Shown: piece by piece, positions 46,028-55,211 of the stretch
Numbering within the stretch: the first letter of the stretch is position 1
How the letters are laid out: each line of letters opens with the position of its first letter
Assembly (NCBI GenBank): GCA_900542065.1
Contig: UQLU01000010.1
Location: forward strand, 1 to 61,245
Source: an uncultured Eggerthella sp.
GTDB lineage: Bacteria; Actinomycetota; Coriobacteriia; Coriobacteriales; Eggerthellaceae
Reading direction: 5' to 3'
Length of the DNA: 61,245 nucleotides
Program-made: the position numbers and the translations under genes
The notes under the pieces: model-generated
Told to the model about the DNA's origin: nothing
Database searches by the model: none
What the model saw: only the letters and a program-made list of their open reading frames with translations

Positions 46028-47404
46028 CTATTCTTGCATTGCTGCTTTTTCGTCCTCAAGCTTGTAAGCAAGCATCTTTGCTACAAATACCAGAACGATT
46101 CCAATAATAGAAATCGCACCCGCTACCGTAAATGCAGGAACATAGGTACCAAGCGTTTCCACCGTTGATGCTGCAACCATAGGACCAATAAACGAAGCTA
46201 CGGTGTAGCCAGGATAAACAAACGAATAGTTCTGACCAAAGTTCGCAGACCCAAATGCATCACCCACGATTGCAGGAACAATCGACATAGTTCCGCCAAA
46301 GCATGCACCCACGACACTAACAGCCAGCAAAAAGGCAACGAACGTCGTAGCGTGACCAAGCAAGAGCACCATAACCACGGCATTTATTACCAACGAAATA
46401 ATGAGCGCATTGTAGCGACCAATTGCATCGGATATAAAGCCGAAGCCAAATCGCCCTAAGAAGCTACCAAAAGCCATGACGCTTACCATGATGGCACCTT
46501 CAGAAGCAGTAAGGTGAGCTAATTCCTGGCCAATATCAGAAGCGTGGCCAGTAACCATCAAGCCGCTCGTTGAAGAAACCATAAGTGCAGCAAATAGCAC
46601 ATAGAACAAAGGCTGTTTCACCATCTGCGTTGAGCTGAAAGGAACTTCGCGATGACCAGAAAGTTTCTCAATTTCTTTAGTGGTTCGCTTTGTGTGACCA
46701 GTTTCTAAACCAGCGTTGTCGTCCTGGATTCTTACCGCGCCACTAGCTGTTGCATTCGCTGCTGCACTTACTGGAATATCGTCTTCAGCTGTTGCATCTT
46801 TTTCACTCCAGCCTTTGGGTGTCCATCCAGCAGGAGGAACATACAAAAGCCAAGAGAATACCAAATACACCACAAGCCATACCGCGCCAACGATATGAAA
46901 TGCTGTTGATACATCAAATGTTTCAATAAGCCAGTTGCCCGCTGGTGCAAAAATCATTGGTCCGAGCCCGATAGCACCAATACAAACACCATTAGCAAGA
47001 CCACGCTTATCAGGGAACCATTTGGTCACAACCGCAACAATGGTGTTGTATAACATGCCGTTACCAGCACCTGCAAAGCCACTATAAAACAGATACAGCA
47101 TGGGCAGGTTATCTGCAAAACCCGAGCAGAACCAACCCAAGCCAAACAACACACCCGCACCTAAAACAATGAATCGCGGTTGGGTGTGACGCTGAAGCCA
47201 ACCAGCTAGCATGCTCGAAAAACACGATGCAAGCAGGAAAAGCGAATAGATCATGGACACTTCGGATGTCGTAAAGCCGAATTCTTCCATGAGAGGTTTA
47301 TTGAAAATACTCCACATATAGATAGCACCCGTACCTAGTGCAGTAAAAGCACCTGCAGCAAGAATGGCTTCACGTGGAAGATTTGTTGTTGTTCCCCTTG
47401 CCAT
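46028..47404 (-). CDS. MFS transporter, oxalate/formate antiporter (OFA) type
   Basis: A 458-residue 12-helix carrier. GAIYMWSIFNKPLMEEFGFTTSE in the first helix and loop is typical of the OFA family; RFIVLGAGVLFGLGWF and KWFPDKRGLANGVCIGAIGLG match family loops. A charged central loop (about 205-250) separates the two halves. Members exchange organic acids such as formate or oxalate; the substrate is not resolved here. GGAGGGG precedes the ATG. Confidence 0.9.
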   Translation of the reverse strand: MARGTTTNLPREAILAAGAFTALGTGAIYMWSIFNKPLMEEFGFTTSEVSMIYSLFLLASCFSSMLAGWLQRHTQPRFIVLGAGVLFGLGWFCSGFADNLPMLYLFYSGFAGAGNGMLYNTIVAVVTKWFPDKRGLANGVCIGAIGLGPMIFAPAGNWLIETFDVSTAFHIVGAVWLVVYLVFSWLLYVPPAGWTPKGWSEKDATAEDDIPVSAAANATASGAVRIQDDNAGLETGHTKRTTKEIEKLSGHREVPFSSTQMVKQPLFYVLFAALMVSSTSGLMVTGHASDIGQELAHLTASEGAIMVSVMAFGSFLGRFGFGFISDAIGRYNALIISLVINAVVMVLLLGHATTFVAFLLAVSVVGACFGGTMSIVPAIVGDAFGSANFGQNYSFVYPGYTVASFIGPMVAASTVETLGTYVPAFTVAGAISIIGIVLVFVAKMLAYKLEDEKAAMQE

Positions 47405-47721
47405 AATCCCCTCCTTGCCGTGCGACTAAAAGCAACCTCAAATGGCCGACTATCACACCGCAAACTGATGTAGCAGAGAAGCTATATTCCCTAAGTCCTT
47501 ATATCCCCACATAAGAACTTCTCTTATTGTAGGTCTGCTTATTCCCACAATTCGCAAAAATTGAGTAGATTTATATGCTTAAACGATTTTGAAAAGTTAT
47601 AACAATTAGAAACCCAAGTTATAGTCCTAGGTCATCGCTGTAAATTAATAATGCATGTTCCATTGCAGCCTGCTTCACCGTTACAATATCTTCAAGCAAT
47701 CACGAAACGAAAGGAACCGTC
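47405..47721. other. Divergent intergenic region MFS-ybjQ
   Basis: About 317 bp between divergent genes; it must contain both promoters. AT-rich stretches are present, but I found no convincing operator or RNA structure. Confidence 0.4.
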
Positions 47722-48045
47722 ATGATTGTTACTACTACCCAATCTATTGAGGGATACAAGATCACGGGTTATTACGGCATTGTTTTTGGCGAAGTTATTA
47801 CGGGCATCAACATTTTTAAGGATTTTGGTGCAGGCATTCGCAATATTGTTGGTGGTCGCAGCCAAGGATACGAAGATGAATTGTTATCTGCTCGCACCGA
47901 AGCATTACAGGAACTCGAACAGCGTGCTGCCGAAATGGGTGCTCATGCTGTTGTTGGTGTTGATATGGACTACGAAGTACTCGGACAAGGCAACATGCTT
48001 ATGGTTACTGCATCAGGCACCGCAGTAACCGTAGAAGCAGTTTAG
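47722..48045 (+). CDS. YbjQ-family protein
   Basis: A 107-residue protein matching the YbjQ/heavy-metal-binding-domain family: TTQSIEGYKITGYYGIVFGE, then KDFGAGIRNIVGGRSQGYEDEL and GAHAVVGVDMDYEVLG. These form pentamers; function is not established. GAAAGGAA precedes the ATG. Confidence 0.94.
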   Translation: MIVTTTQSIEGYKITGYYGIVFGEVITGINIFKDFGAGIRNIVGGRSQGYEDELLSARTEALQELEQRAAEMGAHAVVGVDMDYEVLGQGNMLMVTASGTAVTVEAV

Positions 48046-48069
48046 CTAACTTTTACAGTGCATTTGTCT

Positions 48070-48172
48070 ACAGGTGATGGAAAATGTTCATCCCCTGTTT
48101 TGTTAATAAAGAAGCACTCGCTATTGGCATTTTAACAGCAGAAATAGGGGCATCGCCTGCGACGATGCCCCT
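48070..48172. terminator. Two hairpins between convergent genes
   Basis: ACAGG-GATG with CATC-CCTGT (48070-48098) is followed by TTTTG and suits ybjQ. AGGGGCATCG and CGATGCCCCT (48146-48172) form a perfect 10-bp stem that could end transcription from either side, including the DJ-1/PfpI gene on the minus strand. Confidence 0.7.
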
Positions 48173-48297
48173 TAAAATTTACGCACGATAAAAGCTTTAT
48201 AGCGCCATATCCCCTTGACGCATATACGGTGTAAGCAAAAGGAAAAGCTTGTTACCTATACGCTCGGTTTTAATTTACAAATCAAAACCGAAATTAA

Positions 48298-48876
48298 TTA
48301 AATCTCAATCTTAGCGCCCATCAGCTTAGCGAACTCGCGAACGATCGCAGTATCGCCAGGCCATGCAGGAGTCGTTACCAAATTGCGGTCTACTACAGCT
48401 TCATCCATGCCAGCTTCTACATATTCGCCACCAGCAAGTACTACATCAGGACCAACTGCAGGATAAGCAGTTGCCTTGTAGCCTTCCAGAACTCCTGCTG
48501 CTGCCAAAACCTGAGGGCCATGACAAATTGCGGCTACTGGCTTACCAGCTGCAAAGAATTCCTTAACGATTTCAATAACACGAGCATTCAAGCGAATGTA
48601 TTCTGGAGCACGACCACCCGTAATAAACAGGCCTTCGTAATCTTCAGTCTTTACTGCATCAAAATCAGCAGTAAGAGCAAAGTTATGACCACGAAGTTCG
48701 GTATAAGTCTGCTCACCCAAGAAGTCATGAACTGCTGTCGCGACGACATCACCAGCTTTCTTATCAGGGCAAACCGCATCTACCTGATAGCCAAGCATGG
48801 ACAAAGACTGGAAAGGAACCATGGTCTCATAGTCCTCGGTGAAATCGCCGCAGAGCAAAAGTACTTTTTTCGTCAT
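48298..48876 (-). CDS. DJ-1/PfpI family protein
   Basis: A 192-residue protein starting at ATG 48876 after GGGAGGGG; the frame is open upstream but that part overlaps non-coding sequence. The nucleophile elbow is AAICHGPQVLAAAG with the family Cys, and a Glu lies in LLCGDFTEDYETM. ITGGRAPEYIRLN is a further family block. Members are glyoxalases, amidases or stress chaperones; the role here is open. Confidence 0.93.
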   Translation of the reverse strand: MTKKVLLLCGDFTEDYETMVPFQSLSMLGYQVDAVCPDKKAGDVVATAVHDFLGEQTYTELRGHNFALTADFDAVKTEDYEGLFITGGRAPEYIRLNARVIEIVKEFFAAGKPVAAICHGPQVLAAAGVLEGYKATAYPAVGPDVVLAGGEYVEAGMDEAVVDRNLVTTPAWPGDTAIVREFAKLMGAKIEI

Positions 48877-49472
48877 ACAAACCCCTCCCTGTTTCGGAAT
48901 TAATGTCTGACTCGATTCTAGCACTTTATGAACACGTTCATTTTTGCGCTGCAATGTTTTTATCGGAAAAACGAAGGCACCCTGCAGAAAAACCCGCTTT
49001 GTGAGAGACTCGCACAAAGAACTTTGTCAATACAGGCATAAATGTGCGTTTTTATACGCTTGTTATTGGACATTTGTTATTGATTTGTGTAGTTACTGGC
49101 TTTTGACTCCAATGCAACCCTCTCACTTTCTGGGTTTTTCTGCAGGGTACCCCTTAAAATCGCAAAAAACACCTCTCGCTATTCTCTAAAGCTGCAGATT
49201 TTTTCAAATCTCCTATTGCCAACTGTGTATAGTGTATATATACTGTATACATCATGATATATACAGTTAGTTTGAATTCGGATGCGCACCTGATCCAAAC
49301 AAACTGTAGAAGGACGACACCGAAACGATCCTTCAAAACAGGGTTCTCCGGAAACTCTGTTTAACAGCAAGCTAGCAGTGAATTAGCAACGGACTATTAG
49401 TAAAGGCAAACTATTCTTCGCTTAGCTATTTGAGCATAAGAATAGATAGCAGGTAAGGAGGGCTCATCGAAC
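48877..49472. promoter_or_regulatory. Intergenic region with element copy 2 and a palindromic operator cluster
   Basis: About 600 bp. Left part: inverted-ended element (48980-49147). At 49221-49268 lies a nested palindromic block bounded by AACTGT and ACAGTT, with TGTATA...TATACA inside, likely bound by the YtrA-type regulator encoded downstream. A hairpin AAACAG-GTT...AAC-CTGTTT near 49336-49362 lies in the presumed 5' leader. Confidence 0.55.
48980..49147. repeat. Small inverted-ended element, copy 2
   Basis: A 168-bp block with the same ends as 17957-18134: CCCTGCAGAAAAACCCGC then GTGAGAG on the left, CTCTCAC then GGGTTTTTCTGCAGGG on the right. The two ends match each other as inverted repeats over about 30 bp with few mismatches. 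The interior has no ORF. Confidence 0.75.
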
Positions 49473-49844
49473 GTGGAAATCATCATTTCAAACTCAAGCG
49501 ATAAGCCCATCTATGAACAAATATCAACGCAAATTAAAAACGCAATACTGTCAGGAGAACTCACAACAGGACAAGCACTTCCCTCTATCCGCTCTCTTGC
49601 AAGCGACCTTCATGTAAGCGTTATAACCACCAAGCGTGCATACTCCGACCTGGAAGCACTGGGGTTTATCGAAACACGCCAAGGTAAAGGGAGTTTTGTT
49701 GCAGGCGGAAATGTTGAACTGCTGCGCGAAGAACAACTTCGTCATATTGAGTCACTCCTACAAGAAGCACTAAACAATGCTGAAACCGCTGGAGTTAGTC
49801 TGCCAGAGCTGCATGACATTTTAGATACGTTGGCAGAATCCTAA
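49473..49844 (+). CDS. GntR-family regulator, YtrA type
   Basis: A 123-residue regulator starting at GTG 49473 after TAAGGAGG. The winged helix (1-75) shows KPIYEQISTQIKNAILSGEL, LPSIRSLASDLHVSVITTKRAYSDLEALGFI and RQGKGSFV; a short helical tail of about 45 residues is the YtrA-type dimer region. It precedes an ABC transporter that it probably represses, through the palindromes at 49221-49268. Confidence 0.94.
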   Translation: MEIIISNSSDKPIYEQISTQIKNAILSGELTTGQALPSIRSLASDLHVSVITTKRAYSDLEALGFIETRQGKGSFVAGGNVELLREEQLRHIESLLQEALNNAETAGVSLPELHDILDTLAES

Positions 49845-49982
49845 GGCGAAAACGTACTTCAATAATCAGAGCCTTAAGGTAGACCACACTTCAGCAAGCA
49901 CTATCCAAACATTTACGAACATCGAGTAAACCTGTTTCAACCAGGCTCTACAAGAGACTTACCTTTTGAAAGGATTGCTCTC

Positions 49983-50873
49983 ATGTCTGACATTTTGAAA
50001 GTATCGGGTTTGGTTAAGTATTATGACCAATTTACCCTCGACCATATCAATATATCCGTTCCCGAAGATGGCGTTGTTGGCTTCATAGGAAGTAACGGCG
50101 CTGGTAAAACTACCACTATCAAAGCAATCTTGGGACTTATCTCCTATGATGCTGGCTCCATTGAGCTCTTTGGCGACACACTTACAGAGACAGCCCGAAA
50201 TGGGCTGCCAGCACAAACTAAACAGCGTATCGGCGTCGTGTTTGACACGCTACCTTTCCCTACCGACTGTCAGCTAACCGACATCGCAGCAATTGGCAAA
50301 GCATCTTACACCAACTGGGATACATCTTATTTCAATCAGCTCATCCATACCTTTGGGCTGAAACATACCAAACAGATAAAGTCCCTTTCGCGTGGTATGG
50401 GAATGAAATTGCAATTAGCCTTTGCGCTAGCCCATCATCCCGAACTTCTAATCCTCGATGAAGCTACCGCAGGACTTGATCCCCTAGCACGCGATGAAGT
50501 GTTGGATATGCTGCGTAACTTCATGGACGAAGAATCCCACGGCATCCTTATCTCGAGCCATATTACTTCCGACCTAGAAAAAATTGCTGATTATGTGATC
50601 TGCGTAGATGAAGGCAAGCAAGTCTTCACTAAGCCAATTGATGAAATTTGCGATTTAGCAGGCATAGCCCATTGTCGATCAGCTGAAGTGGAAGAATTGC
50701 TCCAAAAAGAACTCTTCGAGCCTCAAAGCTTACGCATTATTCGCAGTACCTACAGCACCGACATTCTTGTTCCCGACCGCGTGAAACTTGCCCAAGCAAT
50801 GCCTTCTATCGCATGCGATCGCACCAACCTTGAAGACTACATGCGCTTCATGTTGAAAGGAGAAATCCGATGA
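49983..50873 (+). CDS. ABC transporter ATPase (YtrB-like)
   Basis: A 296-residue ATPase: Walker A GSNGAGKTTT, a divergent signature LSRGMGMKLQ (usual in this exporter group), Walker B LLILDEATAGLD and an H-loop ISSHIT. A C-terminal extension of about 80 residues is typical. It works with the next gene's membrane protein, and its stop overlaps that gene's start by four bases. Substrate unknown; YtrA-controlled transporters respond to cell-wall antibiotics in some species. Confidence 0.93.
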   Translation: MSDILKVSGLVKYYDQFTLDHINISVPEDGVVGFIGSNGAGKTTTIKAILGLISYDAGSIELFGDTLTETARNGLPAQTKQRIGVVFDTLPFPTDCQLTDIAAIGKASYTNWDTSYFNQLIHTFGLKHTKQIKSLSRGMGMKLQLAFALAHHPELLILDEATAGLDPLARDEVLDMLRNFMDEESHGILISSHITSDLEKIADYVICVDEGKQVFTKPIDEICDLAGIAHCRSAEVEELLQKELFEPQSLRIIRSTYSTDILVPDRVKLAQAMPSIACDRTNLEDYMRFMLKGEIR

Positions 50874-51628
50874 AAACTATGCTTTTATCTGACCTTATCA
50901 TCATGCGCCGCAATCTATCCCAGATGGTTTTAACCTGCTTCATTATTGTTATCGTTATCACCGTAGCCATGAACAGCACACTAGCTCCCATTGGTGGGTG
51001 CTTTGGCGCCATGATTCCCTTGCTGTACCTCTTCACGGTCGCAAGCTATGACGAAATGAATGATTGGCAAACCTTCCGCTTAACTCTTCCTTCTACACGA
51101 AAAGACATTATGGCAGGGCGTTATGCAAGTCTTTTAATAATTGCTTTGATATCAATTGTTATTGGAGTTGCAGTGTCCTACCTGGTAGGCTTCATAGTCA
51201 GCCTGATCGGAACCCAAAACGGAGCGAATTTTGGATCTACTTGGAATTACACCAGTCCTTCAGGAGAGTTTTTATCTACCCTATCGCTAGCTACAAATCC
51301 TCCCGAGTTAATATTCGGAAGCGCAGTTGGCGGCGCAGCTATGGCATTGTTCCTCGCGGCTATCACGCTACCACTCGTAGCCAAAGTTGGCCTTACTAAA
51401 AGTGCTCGGCTTGTACCTGTTGTTGGTGTAGTTATTTTCTTAATAGCACTTGCTGCGTTTGGCGAAGGCGGCCCTCTGACAGCCCATGTTCCCGACTTTA
51501 TTCAGTGGCTATTAACTGACGAATCTGCGGTACTGTATTTGATTTTCGGTGGTGCAGCAGTAGTTGTTGTGCTCTATATACTTAGTTTGTTTATCGCTAT
51601 CAAGCTTTATGAAAAGCGTGAGTTTTAG
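50870..51628 (+). CDS. ABC-2 type permease (YtrA operon)
   Basis: A 252-residue protein with six membrane helices and the loop DEMNDWQTFRLTLPSTRKDIMAGRY, a pattern seen in ABC-2 permeases paired with YtrB-type ATPases. Translationally coupled to the ATPase gene. Confidence 0.9.
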   Translation: MKTMLLSDLIIMRRNLSQMVLTCFIIVIVITVAMNSTLAPIGGCFGAMIPLLYLFTVASYDEMNDWQTFRLTLPSTRKDIMAGRYASLLIIALISIVIGVAVSYLVGFIVSLIGTQNGANFGSTWNYTSPSGEFLSTLSLATNPPELIFGSAVGGAAMALFLAAITLPLVAKVGLTKSARLVPVVGVVIFLIALAAFGEGGPLTAHVPDFIQWLLTDESAVLYLIFGGAAVVVVLYILSLFIAIKLYEKREF

Positions 51629-51777
51629 CGAATCTAACCACTAAAACACTCCACCCCTTGGAACCCATGGCTCTTGAGCAAGCGTAACTTAATGAGCAAG
51701 TTTTATATTTAACATGCGTTTAAGAACTATTTGAGAAAATAAAGTGTTCTAATTAAGAAAACCCGAAAGGAGGCAGC

Positions 51778-52719
51778 ATGATCGAATACTTCGTCTTGGA
51801 AGAAAAAAGCAACTCGCTCATTCGTGTTCCCGCCGAACAACCAGGATGCTGGATTGCTCTATTCGAGCCAACTCCTGAAGAACTTGAAGAAACCGCTCAG
51901 CGCTTCCATATTGACGAAGATGACATTGCTGCCCCTTTGGACTTGGAAGAGATTTCTCGTATTGAACGCAACGACGATTACGTAATGTTTATCGTCGACA
52001 CACCGCTTCACGACAAATCCTCAGGTGAAAAGCGCTATAAAACTATTCCTATCGGCATTTTCCAAACACGCGATCATGTTATTTCTGTCTGTTCGGTTTA
52101 TCGCGTTCCGCTAGTACGCATTCTGAAGTCCCACTTCGATGATCTGCACGATACCAGCCAGACACAACAGTTTGTAAGCGACATATTGATCGCATCTTCT
52201 CAGGCGTATTTCAATTCGCTGCAAGCATTGGACAAACGCCGCCGTTCGCTTACTTCTTCGATCGATCGCCCTACGCGAAAAGAATTAGAAGAGCTCTACG
52301 CACTAAACGATTCTTACGTCTATATTCAAACTTCGCTTGCCACCAACAACACCGTGTTTGAGCGCTATCGTCGCTACGTTGCTGCTTCGGGCGATTTGGA
52401 CTTGATTGAACTGTTCGACGATGTCATCGTTGAACATCAGCAGGCACTTGAAACCACTAAGATTTATTCGGGTATTTTAGATTCTGCGATTGACCATTTT
52501 GGCTTAATCATGGATTACGACCTGAACCACACCATGCAATTAGTTGCAACGCTTACCTTGGTGTTGTGTATTCCAACCATTATCGGTGGCCTGTTCGGTA
52601 TGAATCTTGAAGGAATTCCACTGGCAGATTCGCCTTATGGCTTTGCCATCGTCACTGGCATGGCGGCCATTATTTTGGCTGTTTTGCTGCTTATCCTAAA
52701 AAGGCTCAAATGGTTTTAG
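51778..52719 (+). CDS. CorA-family divalent cation transporter
   Basis: A 313-residue protein: large cytoplasmic N-terminal domain, a long stalk helix, then two C-terminal membrane helices with the signature FGMNLEGIPL (GMN). It transports Mg2+ or related ions. AAAGGAGG precedes the ATG. The stretch upstream (51629-51777) shows no Mg riboswitch that I can recognise. Confidence 0.95.
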   Translation: MIEYFVLEEKSNSLIRVPAEQPGCWIALFEPTPEELEETAQRFHIDEDDIAAPLDLEEISRIERNDDYVMFIVDTPLHDKSSGEKRYKTIPIGIFQTRDHVISVCSVYRVPLVRILKSHFDDLHDTSQTQQFVSDILIASSQAYFNSLQALDKRRRSLTSSIDRPTRKELEELYALNDSYVYIQTSLATNNTVFERYRRYVAASGDLDLIELFDDVIVEHQQALETTKIYSGILDSAIDHFGLIMDYDLNHTMQLVATLTLVLCIPTIIGGLFGMNLEGIPLADSPYGFAIVTGMAAIILAVLLLILKRLKWF

Positions 52720-52727
52720 TTTCTTTG

Positions 52728-52866
52728 GTGACTGTTTCTTAAGCGACTGTATCTTAAGTGACTGTTTCTTGTACAGCCGTGTTAAGTAGCTGTCTTGGGC
52801 GACTACCTTACGCGATCATTTTGAGTAACTGCTTTTAGCAACTACTTTAGGTGACTTTGTCACAGA
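52728..52866. repeat. Degenerate tandem repeats, 13-15-bp period
   Basis: Starting 9 bp after the corA stop, units such as GTGACTGTTTCTTAA and GCGACTGTATCTTAA (15 bp) change to 13-bp units (GCGACTACCTTAC, GTAACTGCTTTTA, GCAACTACTTTAG). About ten units are visible; the layout GYG...CT-TAA resembles the tracts at 41 and 42 kb. The rest of the gap up to 53019 shows nothing notable. Confidence 0.7.
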
Positions 52867-53019
52867 CAATTAAGCAGCTATCCCGTAAAGTTCTTATCGA
52901 AGCAAAGCCAAAGAAGTACCGAATACCAAATGGCCTGCAAGATTAACCCTATCTCCTCCTACAATTTCTTGCACGCTGGTTTCGGATTCGGTACTTCAAA
53001 AATGAGAAACGAGAACATC

Positions 53020-53352
53020 ATGGGATTGTTTGATATTTTTGGATTCGGAAGCAACATCAACGATTTAGTAGAAGAAGCGCGCGCAACGCAAAACGCTACC
53101 ATCATTGATGTACGAACGCCCGCAGAATTCAAGCAGGGTCACATTGAAGAAGCGCTCAATATACCCGTTGATCAGATTCAAAAGGTAGAACAAGCAGTAA
53201 AAGACCCTGACACTCCCCTGTATTTGTACTGTGCGAGCGGAGCAAGAAGCGGAAGTGCTACTCGGTTTTTACAAAGCCAAGGGTTTACCCAAGTAACCAA
53301 CATGGGCGGAATCGGATCATGGCGTGGCGAAGTTGTTAGGGGATCTAAGTAA
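53020..53352 (+). CDS. Rhodanese-like protein
   Basis: A 110-residue single rhodanese domain with TIIDVRTPAEFKQGHIEEALNIP and active-site loop YCASGARSG (catalytic Cys). ATG 53020 is chosen; longer frames upstream lack a good ribosome-binding site. It lies 9 bp before the CoA-disulfide-reductase-like gene and likely feeds persulfide sulfur to it. Confidence 0.92.
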   Translation: MGLFDIFGFGSNINDLVEEARATQNATIIDVRTPAEFKQGHIEEALNIPVDQIQKVEQAVKDPDTPLYLYCASGARSGSATRFLQSQGFTQVTNMGGIGSWRGEVVRGSK

Positions 53353-53361
53353 GGAACCAAA

Positions 53362-55152
53362 ATGAAAGTAGTAATTGTTGGTGGTGTGGCAGGTGGTGCC
53401 ACTGCAGCAGCCCGTCTCCGTCGTTTAGATGAACAGGCAGAAATCATCATCATTGAACGTACTCATTACGTATCGTATGCAAACTGCGGACTACCCTACT
53501 ATATCGGGGGCACCATTACCGATAGAAATAAACTTACCCTTCAAACCCCCGAAAGCTTCCACGCGCGATTCAATATCGATGTTCGTGTAGACCAGGAAGT
53601 AACAAGCATCAATCGCACGGAAAAACAAATTGAAATTCATAACTTAGCGACCGATGAAATCTACACCGAAGCCTATGACAAGCTTATTTTGTCGCCTGGC
53701 GCTCATCCCGTTAAGCCAAACCTGCCAGGCATTAACTCCTCGCGAATTTTCACCCTGCGTACTGTCGAGGATACCTTTGCAATAGCAGAATATCTTGAAA
53801 AGGTACAGGCAGAACGTGCCAATCAAGCGCTTGCTCAATCGAAGCCTTTACGCGCTACTGTTGTTGGCGGCGGATTTATTGGTCTGGAAATGGCAGAAAA
53901 TTTAGTTGAACGTGGCGTGCATGTTGCCGTGCTCCAGCGCCCCAGCCATCTTATGCACTCGCTTGATCCCGACATCGCATCGCTTTTGCATAACCGCATA
54001 CGCGAAGCAGGCATAACCTTAAAACTGGGAGCTGATGTCACAGGGTTTTCAGAAACCGCAAACGAAATTACCACCTCCTTCAAAAACAAAGGAGACGAAA
54101 CAGAAGAAACCCTCCAAACAATCACTTCTGACATAGTAATTTTGGCTATTGGCGTTGTACCCGAAAACAAGCTCGCAAAAGACGCCGATCTTGAACTTGG
54201 CATAAAGGGCTCTATTAAAGTCAACGAGCACCTCTTAACAAACGATCCCGATATTTATGCCATTGGCGATGCCATTGAAACAACGCAGGTTGTTAGTGGG
54301 CAACCTGCACACATTGCCCTGGCTGGTCCCGCCAACAAACAAGGACGCATAGTAGCTGATCACATATGTGGTATTTCGCGTACCTTTGCAGGATCAATGG
54401 GTTCTTCGATTATGAAAGCATTCGATCTTACGGTAGCGACCACTGGTATTAGCAGTAAAGCGGCAGAAAATGCAGATCTTAATTTCGACTCTATCATTAT
54501 TACTCCTGCTTCACATGCCACCTACTATCCTGGCGCTCACACCATGACCATGAAAGTGCTATTCGAGCGACCAACAGGCCGTATTCTTGGTGCACAGATT
54601 ATAGGTCGCGATGGTGTCGACAAACGCATCGATGTCCTCGCTGTAGCAATAAAAGCAGGTATGACCGCTTTTGATCTGACCGAAATTGATTTAGCCTATG
54701 CCCCACCTTATGCATCCGCTAAAGATCCTGTAAACATGGCAGGCTACGTTATTGAAAACATCCTTGAAGGCACGGTGGAGCAAATCCATTGGGACAAAGC
54801 GCTAGCCATTGCTGCGACAGATACCAATGCCGTAATCCTAGACACGCGCACTCAAGCAGAATTTGATCGTGGGCATATTGGAAGCAATAAAGCGTGCGGC
54901 GAAGATACCCTCCACCCCATAATCCATATTCCTGTCGATGAACTGCGCGAACGACTAAAAGAATTGCCGCGCAACAAGAAATTATTCGTCCACTGCGCAA
55001 CAGGTATTAGAAGCTATATTGCCTGCCGCATCTTGAAACAACATGGATTTACTTGCGTCAATATTGCAGGAGGTTATACGTTCTACCAAGCTTTGCACTT
55101 AGACAGAAATGCCGAAACCGAAAACATTGGAGATTGCGGGTTAAAAGCATAA
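53362..55152 (+). CDS. CoA-disulfide reductase-like flavoprotein fused to rhodanese
   Basis: A 596-residue fusion. The N-terminal FAD/NAD(P) oxidoreductase has GGVAGGATAAARLRR (FAD loop), SYANCGLPYYIGG with the single redox Cys43, and VVGGGFIGLEMAENL (NAD loop). The C-terminal rhodanese (about 480-590) has ILDTRTQAEFDRGHIG and VHCATGIRS. This CoADR-RHD layout reduces CoA persulfide or polysulfide. It is grouped with a free rhodanese and a Crp-type regulator, suggesting sulfur or redox control. Confidence 0.94.
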   Translation: MKVVIVGGVAGGATAAARLRRLDEQAEIIIIERTHYVSYANCGLPYYIGGTITDRNKLTLQTPESFHARFNIDVRVDQEVTSINRTEKQIEIHNLATDEIYTEAYDKLILSPGAHPVKPNLPGINSSRIFTLRTVEDTFAIAEYLEKVQAERANQALAQSKPLRATVVGGGFIGLEMAENLVERGVHVAVLQRPSHLMHSLDPDIASLLHNRIREAGITLKLGADVTGFSETANEITTSFKNKGDETEETLQTITSDIVILAIGVVPENKLAKDADLELGIKGSIKVNEHLLTNDPDIYAIGDAIETTQVVSGQPAHIALAGPANKQGRIVADHICGISRTFAGSMGSSIMKAFDLTVATTGISSKAAENADLNFDSIIITPASHATYYPGAHTMTMKVLFERPTGRILGAQIIGRDGVDKRIDVLAVAIKAGMTAFDLTEIDLAYAPPYASAKDPVNMAGYVIENILEGTVEQIHWDKALAIAATDTNAVILDTRTQAEFDRGHIGSNKACGEDTLHPIIHIPVDELRERLKELPRNKKLFVHCATGIRSYIACRILKQHGFTCVNIAGGYTFYQALHLDRNAETENIGDCGLKA

Positions 55153-55211
55153 GTTTGGTACCATCTAAACATACCTACATGCAACAGATCACGCTCGATT
55201 AGAAAGCCTTA

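Noticed and set aside
51629..51777. Possible Mg riboswitch upstream of corA
   Set aside because: No recognisable conserved riboswitch core or terminator hairpin seen.
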